From NCBI GenBank assembly GCA_023700845.1, contig JAMPYD010000040.1, positions 1-10,733 on the forward strand: a stretch of DNA of 10,733 nt, given 5' to 3'. The DNA is from Elusimicrobiota bacterium (lineage in GTDB: Bacteria; Elusimicrobiota; Elusimicrobia; UBA1565; UBA9628). The translations under genes and the position numbers were made by a program. The notes under the pieces are model-generated. The model was given only the letters and a program-made list of their open reading frames with translations. It searched no databases and was not told where the DNA came from. Shown here piece by piece: positions 1 through 5,929 of this stretch (positions within the stretch are counted from its first letter, which is position 1; every line of letters begins with the position of its first letter).

Positions 1-642
1 GCGGTAGTTCGACTCGCCGGTCTTGGGGGAATCGGGGCCGAAGCCGAAGAAGCGCTGGCCCGCGTCGACGTTGTACTGAAGACGGGCGTAGACGTCGAAG
101 TCGGTGCCGAGGATGCTGCCGTCCTCGTACTCGCCGAGCGCCTCGCGCTCGAATTTTGAGTAGGAGGCGCGCGCGATGAAGGTCGCGTCCTCCTGCGGGT
201 AGTAGTAGAAGCGGTAGGTGGGGATGACCTGGAAGTTCTTGTTGTAGGTCAGCGACGGCGCGTGGATCTGCTGGATGCGGTCGTCGGTCTCGCCCTGCAG
301 GACCCAGATCGGCATGACGCCGATCGTGATGCCGCGGTTGGGGTCCGTGTCCATGATCGGCAGGCGGATGAACATGCCGCGGCGCAGCGGCTTGATCATC
401 CAGCGGATGATGCGGGGGGTCTCGTCCTGCCTGGGGGCCTGCTGGACGGCGACGGGGAAGTCCCGCTCCGGGGCGACCTCCCCGGACTCGCCGTCGCCGC
501 CGCCGCGTCCCGGATTGGGATTGGCCACGGCGGGGGCGGCGGGGCGCCTTCTCCGCTTTTTGGCGGGGACTGCGTCCGCCGCGCCGGCGCCGACGGCGGC
601 GCAGGCGAGCAGGAGGGCGAGAGCGATCTGTCCGGATTTCAC
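1..642 (-). CDS. Surface-antigen (D15/Omp85-type) outer-membrane barrel protein, N-terminal part
   Basis: The first 214 residues are present and the gene continues past the left edge. Residues 1-22 look like a Sec signal peptide: Lys2, a hydrophobic run of Ala/Leu, and small residues around 18-22. Residues 23-75 are a low-complexity linker, first basic (KKRRRRP) then Gly/Pro-rich. From about residue 90 the sequence alternates in a beta-barrel manner and is aromatic-rich, with RGITIGVMPIWV (103-114) and FFGFGPDSPKTGESNY (198-213). The latter resembles the opening strands of bacterial surface antigen (PF01103) barrels, which often carry a G-(I/L/F)-G-(N/P)-D...ESNY segment. An outer-membrane location is inferred. 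The start is the GTG at 642, the first start giving a clean signal peptide; no strong Shine-Dalgarno is seen. It follows queG by 17 bases, so it is probably the last known gene of the array. POTRA domains are not visible in the part present, so a BamA/TamA role cannot be claimed. Confidence 0.7.
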   Translation of the reverse strand, partial: MKSGQIALALLLACAAVGAGAADAVPAKKRRRRPAAPAVANPNPGRGGGDGESGEVAPERDFPVAVQQAPRQDETPRIIRWMIKPLRRGMFIRLPIMDTDPNRGITIGVMPIWVLQGETDDRIQQIHAPSLTYNKNFQVIPTYRFYYYPQEDATFIARASYSKFEREALGEYEDGSILGTDFDVYARLQYNVDAGQRFFGFGPDSPKTGESNYR

Positions 643-659
643 CGCGCGGATTTTATCAT

Positions 660-1691
660 TTACGCCGGTCGGGATAACCGGGACAGGCTCCAGCGCGCCT
701 GCTCGGCGAGCACGGGGTCGGCGTCCGAGGCGTACTGCTCGAGGATCTGGCGGTAGCGCTCGAGCCGGGAGTTGCCCATCGCGAGCAGGGCGTTGCGCGT
801 CAGGCGCTTGCGCACGGCGCGCGCGACCGGCAGGCCCTTCAGGCGGGCGCGCAGGCCGGCCGAGGCGGGGCCGGCGAGCTCCTCGAGCGGGAGCTCGGTC
901 GCGATCTTCGGCGGGGGCAGCGCGCGCGCGGGCTTCTCGAAGCGGTTCCAGGGGCAGACCTCCTGGCAGACGTCGCAGCCGTACACCCAGTCGCCGATCT
1001 TCTCTCGGTACGCCTCGGGGATCGTCCCCTTGGACTCGATCGTAAAGTAGGAGATGCACTTCGAGGCGTCGAGCACGCGCGCCTGCGGGAAGGCGTCCGT
1101 CGGGCAGGCGTCGAGGCATTTGGTGCAGGAGCCGCAATGGTCGGGAGCCGGCGAGTCGCCGGGGAGGTCGATGTTCATCGCGAGCCCGGCGATCAGGAAG
1201 TAGGAGCCGAGGTCGGCGCCGAGCAGCATCGCGTTCTTGCCCTGCCAGCCGAGGCCGGCGGCGCTCGCGTAGGAGCGCTCGAGGATCGGGCTCATGTCGC
1301 AGAAGGCGACCCCGCGGGCGCCGGGGACGGAGGCGGACAGCCAGTCGCGGACCTCGTTCATGCGGCCGCGCAGGAGGTCATGGTAATCCCTGCGGGCGGC
1401 GTAACGCGCGACGCGGCCGTGGCCTTCCTTGGAGGCGTGCGGGGCGCCGGGCTCGCCGTAGGAGAAGGCGCACATGAGGACGGACCTCGCGTCCTTCATC
1501 CACGCGCGGATGTCGCGGCGGGAGCCCTCGTTGCGCGCCATGTACTCCATCTCGCCGTGCATGCCGGCGGCGAGCCAGGCGTCGTACGCGGGGCCGCCCC
1601 GGGACGGGAGCGCGGCGGTGATGCCGGCGAGCTCGGCGCCGGCCGCGCGCGCGCGCTTCTTGAGCTCCGCCGCGATGTCGGCCGCGTTCAG
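660..1691 (-). CDS. queG: Epoxyqueuosine reductase QueG
   Basis: QueG reduces epoxyqueuosine to queuosine in the wobble position of GUN-anticodon tRNAs, using cobalamin and two [4Fe-4S] clusters, in the cytoplasm. The 343-residue product carries CGSCTKCLDACPTDAF (186-201) and, after Cys212, GCDVCQEVCPWN (238-249), the eight-cysteine ferredoxin pair typical of QueG. CDMSPILERSYA (131-142) holds the expected catalytic Asp (132). GWQGKN (148-153) and the HGEMEYMARN segment (45-54) are also family-like. The C-terminal RNALLAMGN...EQARWSL segment (299-336) fits the HEAT-like tail. The start is unusual: homology extends to the very N-terminus, yet the frame has no ATG, GTG or TTG between codon 44 and well upstream inside greA. 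The best candidate is a CTG at 1691 that overlaps the greA stop as CTGA; a weak AAGGT lies 12 bases upstream. Starting at ATG 1562 would remove a conserved N-terminal region. Identity is very sure; the start is not. Confidence 0.93.
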   Translation of the reverse strand: MNAADIAAELKKRARAAGAELAGITAALPSRGGPAYDAWLAAGMHGEMEYMARNEGSRRDIRAWMKDARSVLMCAFSYGEPGAPHASKEGHGRVARYAARRDYHDLLRGRMNEVRDWLSASVPGARGVAFCDMSPILERSYASAAGLGWQGKNAMLLGADLGSYFLIAGLAMNIDLPGDSPAPDHCGSCTKCLDACPTDAFPQARVLDASKCISYFTIESKGTIPEAYREKIGDWVYGCDVCQEVCPWNRFEKPARALPPPKIATELPLEELAGPASAGLRARLKGLPVARAVRKRLTRNALLAMGNSRLERYRQILEQYASDADPVLAEQARWSLSRLSRPA

Positions 1692-2158
1692 GGGGTGCGG
1701 GTGACCTTGAGGATTTTGAACGTGCGCGGGCCGTTGGGGAGCTGGATCTCGACCGTCTCCTTGGACTTCTTGCCGAGCAGGCCGGCGCCGAGAGGCGACT
1801 GGACGGAGATCTTGCCCTCGTTCGGGTCGGACTCGTCCTCGCCGACCAAGGTGTACTCGCACTTGTCCCCGTCCGTGTCTTCGAGCTCGACGGTCGTGCC
1901 GATCGCGACGGTGTCCTTGGGGATGTTCATCTCCTCGATGATCTTGGCGCTCTGGAGCTTGTCCTGGATCTGGCCGATGCGGCCCATGACCTCGCCCATC
2001 TTCTCCTTGGCGGAGTGGTACTCGGCGTTCTCCTTGAGGTCGCCCTTCTCCCGGGCCTCGCCGATGTCGAGGGAGAGCTGGGTTTTCTGCTTCATGAGCG
2101 CCTTGAGGTCCTCCTGCAGCTTGAGGTGTCCGGCGCGGGTCAAATAGGTTTCGGCCAT
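1688..2158 (-). CDS. greA: Transcription elongation factor GreA
   Basis: GreA enters the secondary channel of RNA polymerase and stimulates cleavage of the backtracked transcript. The product is 156 residues, the usual family length. The N-terminal coiled coil (about 1-76) has the conserved tip EAREKGDLKENAEYHSAKE (34-52), with the acidic Asp40 and Glu43 that position the catalytic metal. The C-terminal FKBP-like domain (about 80-156) includes DESDPNEGKISVQSPLGAGLLGKK (108-131, quoted in part in the family as the SP-G-ALLGK signature). The ATG at 2158 has a GGAG at 2164-2167, five bases upstream. It follows birA by 26 bases and overlaps queG by CTGA. A perfect TATAAT on this strand just upstream suggests an additional promoter of its own. 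Confidence 0.97.
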   Translation of the reverse strand: MAETYLTRAGHLKLQEDLKALMKQKTQLSLDIGEAREKGDLKENAEYHSAKEKMGEVMGRIGQIQDKLQSAKIIEEMNIPKDTVAIGTTVELEDTDGDKCEYTLVGEDESDPNEGKISVQSPLGAGLLGKKSKETVEIQLPNGPRTFKILKVTRTP

Positions 2159-2176
2159 TGGGTCTCCAAAGGGGGG

Positions 2177-2189
2177 ATGTGTAATTATA
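2177..2189 (-). promoter_or_regulatory. Probable internal promoter for greA (-10 TATAAT)
   Basis: Read on the minus strand, positions 2189 to 2184 are a perfect TATAAT, striking in this GC-rich setting, and the birA stop codon TAA lies inside it. Transcription would start near 2177 and leave a leader of about 19 bases that includes the greA GGAG. No recognisable -35 lies 17 bases upstream. A GC-rich inverted repeat (CGCCCG-A-CGGGCG on the plus strand, 2200-2212) sits just before it in birA and could act as a weak attenuator of read-through. The call rests on the -10 box and the spacing alone. Confidence 0.45.
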
Positions 2190-2739
2190 CGAAATTGCCC
2201 GCCCGACGGGCGCGGGAAAGGGCGGTCATCGCGGCCTTCAGGACCGCCCCGGCTCCGACGGGGCGGCCGGCGAGCGCGCGCAGGCTCACGGAGCGCGCCA
2301 GCGGCGGCGCGTTGTCGACGTTGACGCCGAAGCCGACGATGAGCCAGTCGAGCCGGCCGCCGCTTCCCGACGCCTCGCACAGGATCCCGGCGATCTTTCG
2401 TCCCTTGCCGTCGGCGCAGAGCGCGTAGACGTCGTTCGGCGGCTTCACGCTCGTCGACGCGCCGAACTCGCGAAGGGCCGCGGCCAGCGCCTCCCCGCAG
2501 GCGAGCGAGAGCTCGGCGAGCCGCTCGGGCGGAAACTTCGGGCGCAGCAGCCAGGAGGCGTACAGGCCGCCCGGCGCGGAGCGCCAGCGGCGACCCAGGC
2601 GCCCTTTACCGGCGGTCTGCGAGAGCGCCCACACCAAGGTCCCGTCGGGGGCGCCTTCTTCGGCGAGGCGGCGCGCCTCGCTCTGCGTCGAATCGACGCG
2701 CTCCAGGCGCACGAGCTTCCGGACTCCGGCGAGCTTCAT
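2185..2739 (-). CDS. birA: Short biotin--[acetyl-CoA carboxylase] ligase (BirA catalytic domain)
   Basis: This enzyme forms biotinyl-AMP and transfers biotin to a lysine of biotin-dependent carboxylases. The 184-residue product has the catalytic-domain signatures in order: DSTQSEARRLAEEGAPDGT (16-34), the biotinyl-AMP loop QTAGKGRLGRRW (41-52), VKPPNDVY (98-105), GRKIAGILCE (113-122) and IVGFGVNVD (134-142). It is shorter than most BirA proteins (about 320 residues with an HTH, or 240-260 without). It has no N-terminal DNA-binding domain, so it should not be a repressor, and it stops soon after the SLRAL segment, lacking nearly all of the C-terminal SH3-like domain. The usual WPND reads PPND. 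It begins in an ATGA overlap with nadC and has no Shine-Dalgarno, so it is probably translated by coupling. The family is clear; whether it is fully active is uncertain. Confidence 0.85.
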   Translation of the reverse strand: MKLAGVRKLVRLERVDSTQSEARRLAEEGAPDGTLVWALSQTAGKGRLGRRWRSAPGGLYASWLLRPKFPPERLAELSLACGEALAAALREFGASTSVKPPNDVYALCADGKGRKIAGILCEASGSGGRLDWLIVGFGVNVDNAPPLARSVSLRALAGRPVGAGAVLKAAMTALSRARRAGNFV

Positions 2740-3578
2740 TGCAGGTCGAGGCCGAGGTCGAGGGCGGGCGCGCTGTGCGTCAGGCGTCCGATCGAGATGC
2801 GGTCAGGCCCCAGCTTCGCCAGCGCCCGCACCTCGGAAAGGCCGACGCCGCCCGACACCTCGATCTTCACGCGCGGGGCCAGGGACCGGATGCGGCGGAT
2901 CTCCCGGCGCAGGCGCGCTCCCCGCATGTTGTCGAGGAGGATCACATCGGGCCTCAACGCCAGCGCCCGCGTCACCTGCGCCGGGGCGTCGCACTCGACG
3001 ATCAGCGGCATTCTCGGGAACGCGCGGCGCAGGCGCTTCGCTCCTTCCTCGAGGCCGCCGCCGAGATAATGGTTGTCCTTGACCATCGCCGCGTCGTACA
3101 GGCCTTGGCGGTGGTTCAGCCCGCCGCCGCAGGCGACCGCGTATTTGTCGAGCGCCCGCCACCCGGGCAAGGTCTTGCGCGTGTCGAGGATGCGCGCGCG
3201 GGTGCCCCGGACCCGGTCGACGAAGAGCCGGGTCATGGAGGCGACGCCGGACATGCGCTGAAGGAAATTGAGCGCCGTGCGCTCGGCGGTGAGCAGGCCG
3301 CGGCCGCCCTTCACCGTCATGACCGCCCGGCCGGGGCGCACGCGCGCGCCGTCGCGGGCGAGCATGGTCACGCGGCAGCGGGGCTCGCAGGCCTTGAAGG
3401 CGGCGGCCGCGACCTCCAGGCCGCAGACGACGCCCGCCTCGCGGCTGACGACGCGGACGGAGAAGCGGGTGCCTTCGGGCACGAAGAAGCGCGTCGTGAC
3501 GTCGCCGGCGCGGCCCAGGTCCTCGGCGAGCGCGGCGCGCAGCAGCGTCCGCCAGGCCGACGGAGGCAGGCGCCTCAT
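2736..3578 (-). CDS. nadC: Nicotinate-nucleotide pyrophosphorylase (quinolinate phosphoribosyltransferase)
   Basis: NadC converts quinolinate and PRPP to nicotinate mononucleotide, CO2 and PPi, the entry from de novo synthesis into the NAD pathway. The 280 residues match the usual length and show all the blocks: AEDLGRAGDVTT (18-29), ERTALNFLQRMSGVAS (99-114), LDTRKTLPGWR (131-141), GGGLNHRQGLYDAAMVKDNH (151-170), IVECD (193-197), LLDNM (214-218), IEVSGGV (239-245) and ISIGRLTHSAP (261-271). Arg and Lys residues of TRKT and NHR and Lys167 are the expected substrate phosphate and carboxylate ligands. The ATG at 3578 overlaps the stop of the DUF502 gene as ATGA and has AGAGG at 3587-3591, eight bases upstream. 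The stop overlaps the birA start in the same way. The quinolinate-making genes nadA and nadB are not in the window. Confidence 0.97.
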   Translation of the reverse strand: MRRLPPSAWRTLLRAALAEDLGRAGDVTTRFFVPEGTRFSVRVVSREAGVVCGLEVAAAAFKACEPRCRVTMLARDGARVRPGRAVMTVKGGRGLLTAERTALNFLQRMSGVASMTRLFVDRVRGTRARILDTRKTLPGWRALDKYAVACGGGLNHRQGLYDAAMVKDNHYLGGGLEEGAKRLRRAFPRMPLIVECDAPAQVTRALALRPDVILLDNMRGARLRREIRRIRSLAPRVKIEVSGGVGLSEVRALAKLGPDRISIGRLTHSAPALDLGLDLQ

Positions 3579-4195
3579 TCCTCGCGCCTCTTTTGGCCGG
3601 GGCGCTCGGGATGGACGGCGCCCGCCGAGAGGACTACCTGGATGCCCTGCTGGACGCTCAGGTGGCTCGGGATGACGTTCTCGGCCGGGACGAAGATCAC
3701 GTCGCCGATGTAGACGTGGTTCGTGGGGATGTACACCGCCGTCAGCTTCTTGTGGGAGCCGTCCGGCAGGTCGAGGACCGTTTCGCCGGTGGCGAAGCCC
3801 ATGCTGTAGACGCCGGGGCGGGGGAACTCGACCATGACGACGCTCTTAAAGGAAGCCTTGTTCGCGGGCGAGAAGGCCTCGGTCATCTGCTTGATCGTGC
3901 CGTAGACCCATTTGAACACGGGTATGCGCGCGAGGAAGTCCTCGGCGAGCACGAGCAGGCGCTCGCCGACGACGTGCGAGGCGAGCACGCCGGCGCCGAG
4001 GATGAGGAGGAGCGCCGCGATGAGGCCGAGGCCGGGCACGCGGAAGCCCAGCGCGGCGTCGAGCACGGGCGCCAGGGTCAGGTCCACCGTGCTGACGAAG
4101 GTCCACACGACGAGCACGGAGAGGCCGATCGGGATCAAGGTGAAGAAGCCCGAGATGAAATACCGCCTCAGCCGCGCCTGGATTTTCTGTCTCAA
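3575..4195 (-). CDS. DUF502 family inner-membrane protein
   Basis: The product is 206 residues. A basic N-terminus (KIQARLRR) is followed by two membrane segments, about 14-36 (containing SGFFTLIPIGLSVLVVW) and 55-77 (GLGLIAALLLILGAGVLASHVVG). A cytoplasmic-type domain follows with the DUF502 signatures RIPVFKWVYGTIKQMTEAF, VVMVEFPRPGVYSMGF and AVYIPTNHVYIGDVIFVPAENVI. DUF502 proteins are widespread and their function is unknown. The frame has no ATG near the start; the TTG at 4195 is the only common start codon at the right place, with the weak AGGG at 4199-4202. It heads the array and overlaps nadC by ATGA. A -10-like TATGAT lies only 12 bases before the TTG, so the leader would be very short. 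Confidence 0.85.
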   Translation of the reverse strand: MRQKIQARLRRYFISGFFTLIPIGLSVLVVWTFVSTVDLTLAPVLDAALGFRVPGLGLIAALLLILGAGVLASHVVGERLLVLAEDFLARIPVFKWVYGTIKQMTEAFSPANKASFKSVVMVEFPRPGVYSMGFATGETVLDLPDGSHKKLTAVYIPTNHVYIGDVIFVPAENVIPSHLSVQQGIQVVLSAGAVHPERPGQKRREE

Positions 4196-4235
4196 CCGCC
4201 CTATGGTATCATACCGCCCGTTCGCGGGAGGAGCG
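4196..4235. promoter_or_regulatory. Divergent promoter region of the DUF502 array and amt, with a palindrome
   Basis: Only 40 bases separate two divergent genes. They contain a perfect interrupted palindrome, GGTAT-C-ATACC (4205-4215). Its AT core offers -10-like boxes in both directions: TATGAT on the minus strand (4213 to 4208) and TATCAT on the plus strand (4207-4212). No good -35 is seen for either. The amt leader would be about 17 bases and holds GGGAGGAG (4226-4233), a strong ribosome site ending two bases before the ATG. The palindrome could be an operator or simply the overlap of the two -10 boxes. Confidence 0.45.
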
Positions 4236-5552
4236 ATGCAGAAATACAAGAAGGAATGGGTCGTCTCTCTCGGCCTGCTGCTGCTCGCGGCCGCCGCCGG
4301 CCTCGTGTTCGGAGCGTACCCCGCGGCCGCGCCGGAGGGGGCCAAGCCGATCGTGCCCGGAGACGTGGCCTGGATGCTCACCGCCACCGCGCTCGTCCTG
4401 CTGATGACCCCCGGCCTTTCGTTCTTCTACGGCGGCATGGTCCAGCGCAAGAACGTGATCTCGACGATGCTCCAGAGCTTCATCGCGATGGGCGTGGTCA
4501 GCGTCCTCTGGGTCGTCGTCGGCTTCAGCCTGTCCTTCGGCGACTCGGTCGGCGGCTTCGTCGGAAACCCGCTCACCTATTTCATGTTCCGCGGCGTCGG
4601 CGGCGCGACGCACCCCGACCTGGCGCCCACGATCCCGCTGGCGCTCTTCGCCCTCTTCCAGCTCAAGTTCGCGATCATCACGCCCGCCCTGATCACCGGC
4701 TCGTTCGCCGAGCGCGTGCGCTTCATGAGCTACCTGATCTTCATCGTCCTCTTCACCGTCCTCATCTACTGCCCGGTCGCGCACTGGACCTGGCATCCGA
4801 ACGGCTTCCTGCGGCAGTGGGGCGTGCTCGACTTCGCCGGCGGCACGGTCGTGCACATGACCGCGGGCTTCGCGGCGCTCGCGGGCGCGATGTTCCTGGG
4901 GCCGCGCAAGCAGCACGCCCCGGGGGCGAGCCACGTGCCCGCGAACATCCCGTTCGTCCTGCTCGGCACGGGCATGCTGTGGTTCGGCTGGTTCGGCTTC
5001 AACGCGGGCTCCGCCTTGGCCGCCAACGAGACGGCCGTGCTCGCGTTCATGACCACGAACACCGCGTCGGCCTCCGCGATGCTGGCCTGGGTGCTGTTCG
5101 ACGCGGTGCGCGGGCGCCGGCCGTCGGCGCTCGGCGCCTCGGTCGGCGCGGTCGTCGGCCTCGTCGCGATCACGCCCGCCGCCGGCTACGTCAGCGTCGG
5201 GCAGAGCCTCGCGATCGGCGCGATCGCGAGCATCGTCAGCAACATGGCCGTGCACCGCAAGGCCCGCACGAACCTCGACGACACCCTCGACGTGTTCCCG
5301 TGCCACGGCGTCGGCGGCATCGTCGGCATGATCGCGACGGGCGCGCTCGCCGACAAGGTCGGCCTCATCCACGGCGATCCCACGATCTTCCTGCGCCACC
5401 TGGCCTCGATCCTCGTCGTCGGGGTCTATTCCTTCGGCGGCTCCTGGCTCATCTACAAGGCCTGCGACGCCGCGATCACGCTGCGCGTCCGCCCCGAGCA
5501 GGAAGACGCCGGGCTCGACGTCAGCCAGCACGCCGAAAGCTACACCGCCTGA
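4236..5552 (+). CDS. amt: Amt/MEP/Rh-family ammonium transporter
   Basis: This is an inner-membrane channel-like transporter for ammonium. The 438-residue product has an N-terminal hydrophobic segment (about 9-27) and then the eleven-helix Amt fold. Key blocks are MTPGLSFFYGGMVQRKNV (57-74), FQLKFAIITPALITGSFAER (141-160), VAHWTWHPNGFL (181-192), LDFAGGTVVHMTAG (198-211), LWFGWFGFNAGSA (248-260) and DVFPCHGVGGIVG (352-364). By comparison with E. coli AmtB, the twin pore histidines are His207 and His357, the structural Asp is Asp199, and the outer aromatic gate includes Phe145 and Trp186. The tail GLDVSQHAESY (426-436) keeps the C-terminal motif through which Amt proteins communicate with PII. 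The ATG has an excellent Shine-Dalgarno. No glnK/PII gene lies beside it, unlike in many bacteria: the next gene, uvrB, converges on it 300 bases away. Confidence 0.95.
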   Translation: MQKYKKEWVVSLGLLLLAAAAGLVFGAYPAAAPEGAKPIVPGDVAWMLTATALVLLMTPGLSFFYGGMVQRKNVISTMLQSFIAMGVVSVLWVVVGFSLSFGDSVGGFVGNPLTYFMFRGVGGATHPDLAPTIPLALFALFQLKFAIITPALITGSFAERVRFMSYLIFIVLFTVLIYCPVAHWTWHPNGFLRQWGVLDFAGGTVVHMTAGFAALAGAMFLGPRKQHAPGASHVPANIPFVLLGTGMLWFGWFGFNAGSALAANETAVLAFMTTNTASASAMLAWVLFDAVRGRRPSALGASVGAVVGLVAITPAAGYVSVGQSLAIGAIASIVSNMAVHRKARTNLDDTLDVFPCHGVGGIVGMIATGALADKVGLIHGDPTIFLRHLASILVVGVYSFGGSWLIYKACDAAITLRVRPEQEDAGLDVSQHAESYTA

Positions 5553-5567
5553 ACGGCGGAACGGCTC

Positions 5568-5666
5568 AACCACAAAGACACCAAGACACGAAGAAAAACG
5601 GAAGGAGGGTCAACGGCAACGCCGTTGCCATTCCACCCTTCTTCTTGCCTTGGTGTCTTGGTGGTT
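5568..5666. repeat. ~100-bp imperfect palindromic element after amt
   Basis: The outer arms are 5568-5593 and 5641-5666; they begin AACCAC and end GTGGTT and pair at 23 of 26 positions. Inside, AGGGT (5606-5610) can pair with ACCCT (5635-5639). The centre is a perfect hairpin, CAACGGC-AAC-GCCGTTG (5611-5627). The arms are AC/GT-rich and unlike the surrounding genes. Lying between the converging amt and uvrB, the transcript would fold into a long hairpin from either strand, so it may serve as a bidirectional terminator, although no clear U-tract follows. It also looks like the palindromic intergenic repeats that occur in many copies in some environmental genomes. Copy number cannot be judged from one window. 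Confidence 0.7.
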
Positions 5667-5682
5667 CATCCGTTCGTTTATT

Positions 5683-5725
5683 TGTCAACTTATATATTGA
5701 CAGAAATCAGATAACCTGATAAAAG
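5683..5725 (+). promoter_or_regulatory. AT-rich inverted repeats with a promoter-like TTGACA-N17-TAAAAG
   Basis: Just past the long palindrome the sequence turns AT-rich. TGTCAA (5683-5688) is inverted as TTGACA (5697-5702) across eight AT-rich bases, and ATCAG (5706-5710) is inverted as CTGAT (5716-5720) across five. The second TTGACA is a perfect -35 for the plus strand. Seventeen bases later, TAAAAG (5720-5725) matches four of six -10 positions. Transcription would start near 5732 and run antisense into the 3' end of uvrB. The alternative reading is that these are stem-loops ending uvrB or amt transcripts. From 5726 to 5852 nothing else is recognised apart from the doubtful small reading frame. 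Confidence 0.35.
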
Positions 5726-5761
5726 ATGTTAGGTTTAGAACGGTCGCCGCACGGAGCCAGC

Positions 5762-5929
5762 ATGATCGCCAAGCTTATGATGCCGTGGCTGTTCGTGGGC
5801 CGCAAGTCCGCCTGGACTCCGTTCGCGAAGGTGCGCCGGGAGGGCGCCGCGGCTAGCGCTTCTTCTTCGCGCGTCCGGCGGCGGGGCGGCTCGCGGACAT
5901 GGATTTCAGCTCGAAGAGCTGATCTCTGA
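5762..5929 (+). CDS. Doubtful small ORF, 55 codons, antisense to the uvrB 3' end
   Basis: The reading frame starts MIAKLMMPWLFVGRKSAW, a hydrophobic stretch, and ends in a basic Arg/Ser-rich tail. In its favour, the ATG at 5762 has GGAG at 5753-5756, five bases upstream, and a promoter-like pair lies at 5697-5725. Its first 30 codons end almost always in G or C, like the real genes here. Against it, the last 77 bases lie antisense to the uvrB coding end, the basic tail looks like the shadow of that gene, and I recognise no family. High third-position GC is weak evidence in DNA this rich in GC. Confidence 0.15.
   Translation: MIAKLMMPWLFVGRKSAWTPFAKVRREGAAASASSSRVRRRGGSRTWISARRADL

Noticed and set aside
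2200..2212. GC hairpin CGCCCG-A-CGGGCG as a terminator of birA
   Set aside because: It lies inside the birA coding end, has a short stem and no U-tract; at most a weak attenuator.
4209..5573. 454-codon minus-strand frame opposite amt
   Set aside because: Composition is Asp/Glu/Arg/Ala low complexity with no motif; it is the mirror of amt codons in GC-rich DNA.
3593..5719. Very long open frame on the plus strand (about 708 codons) across DUF502 and amt
   Set aside because: Arg/Ala/Gly-rich shadow frame; the region is explained by two clear membrane-protein genes with family motifs on opposite strands.
5707..5852. Minus-strand frame continuing past uvrB as a C-terminal extension
   Set aside because: The uvrB frame ends at a TAG (5853-5855) after a normal UVR domain and basic tail; the longer frame belongs to a different register.
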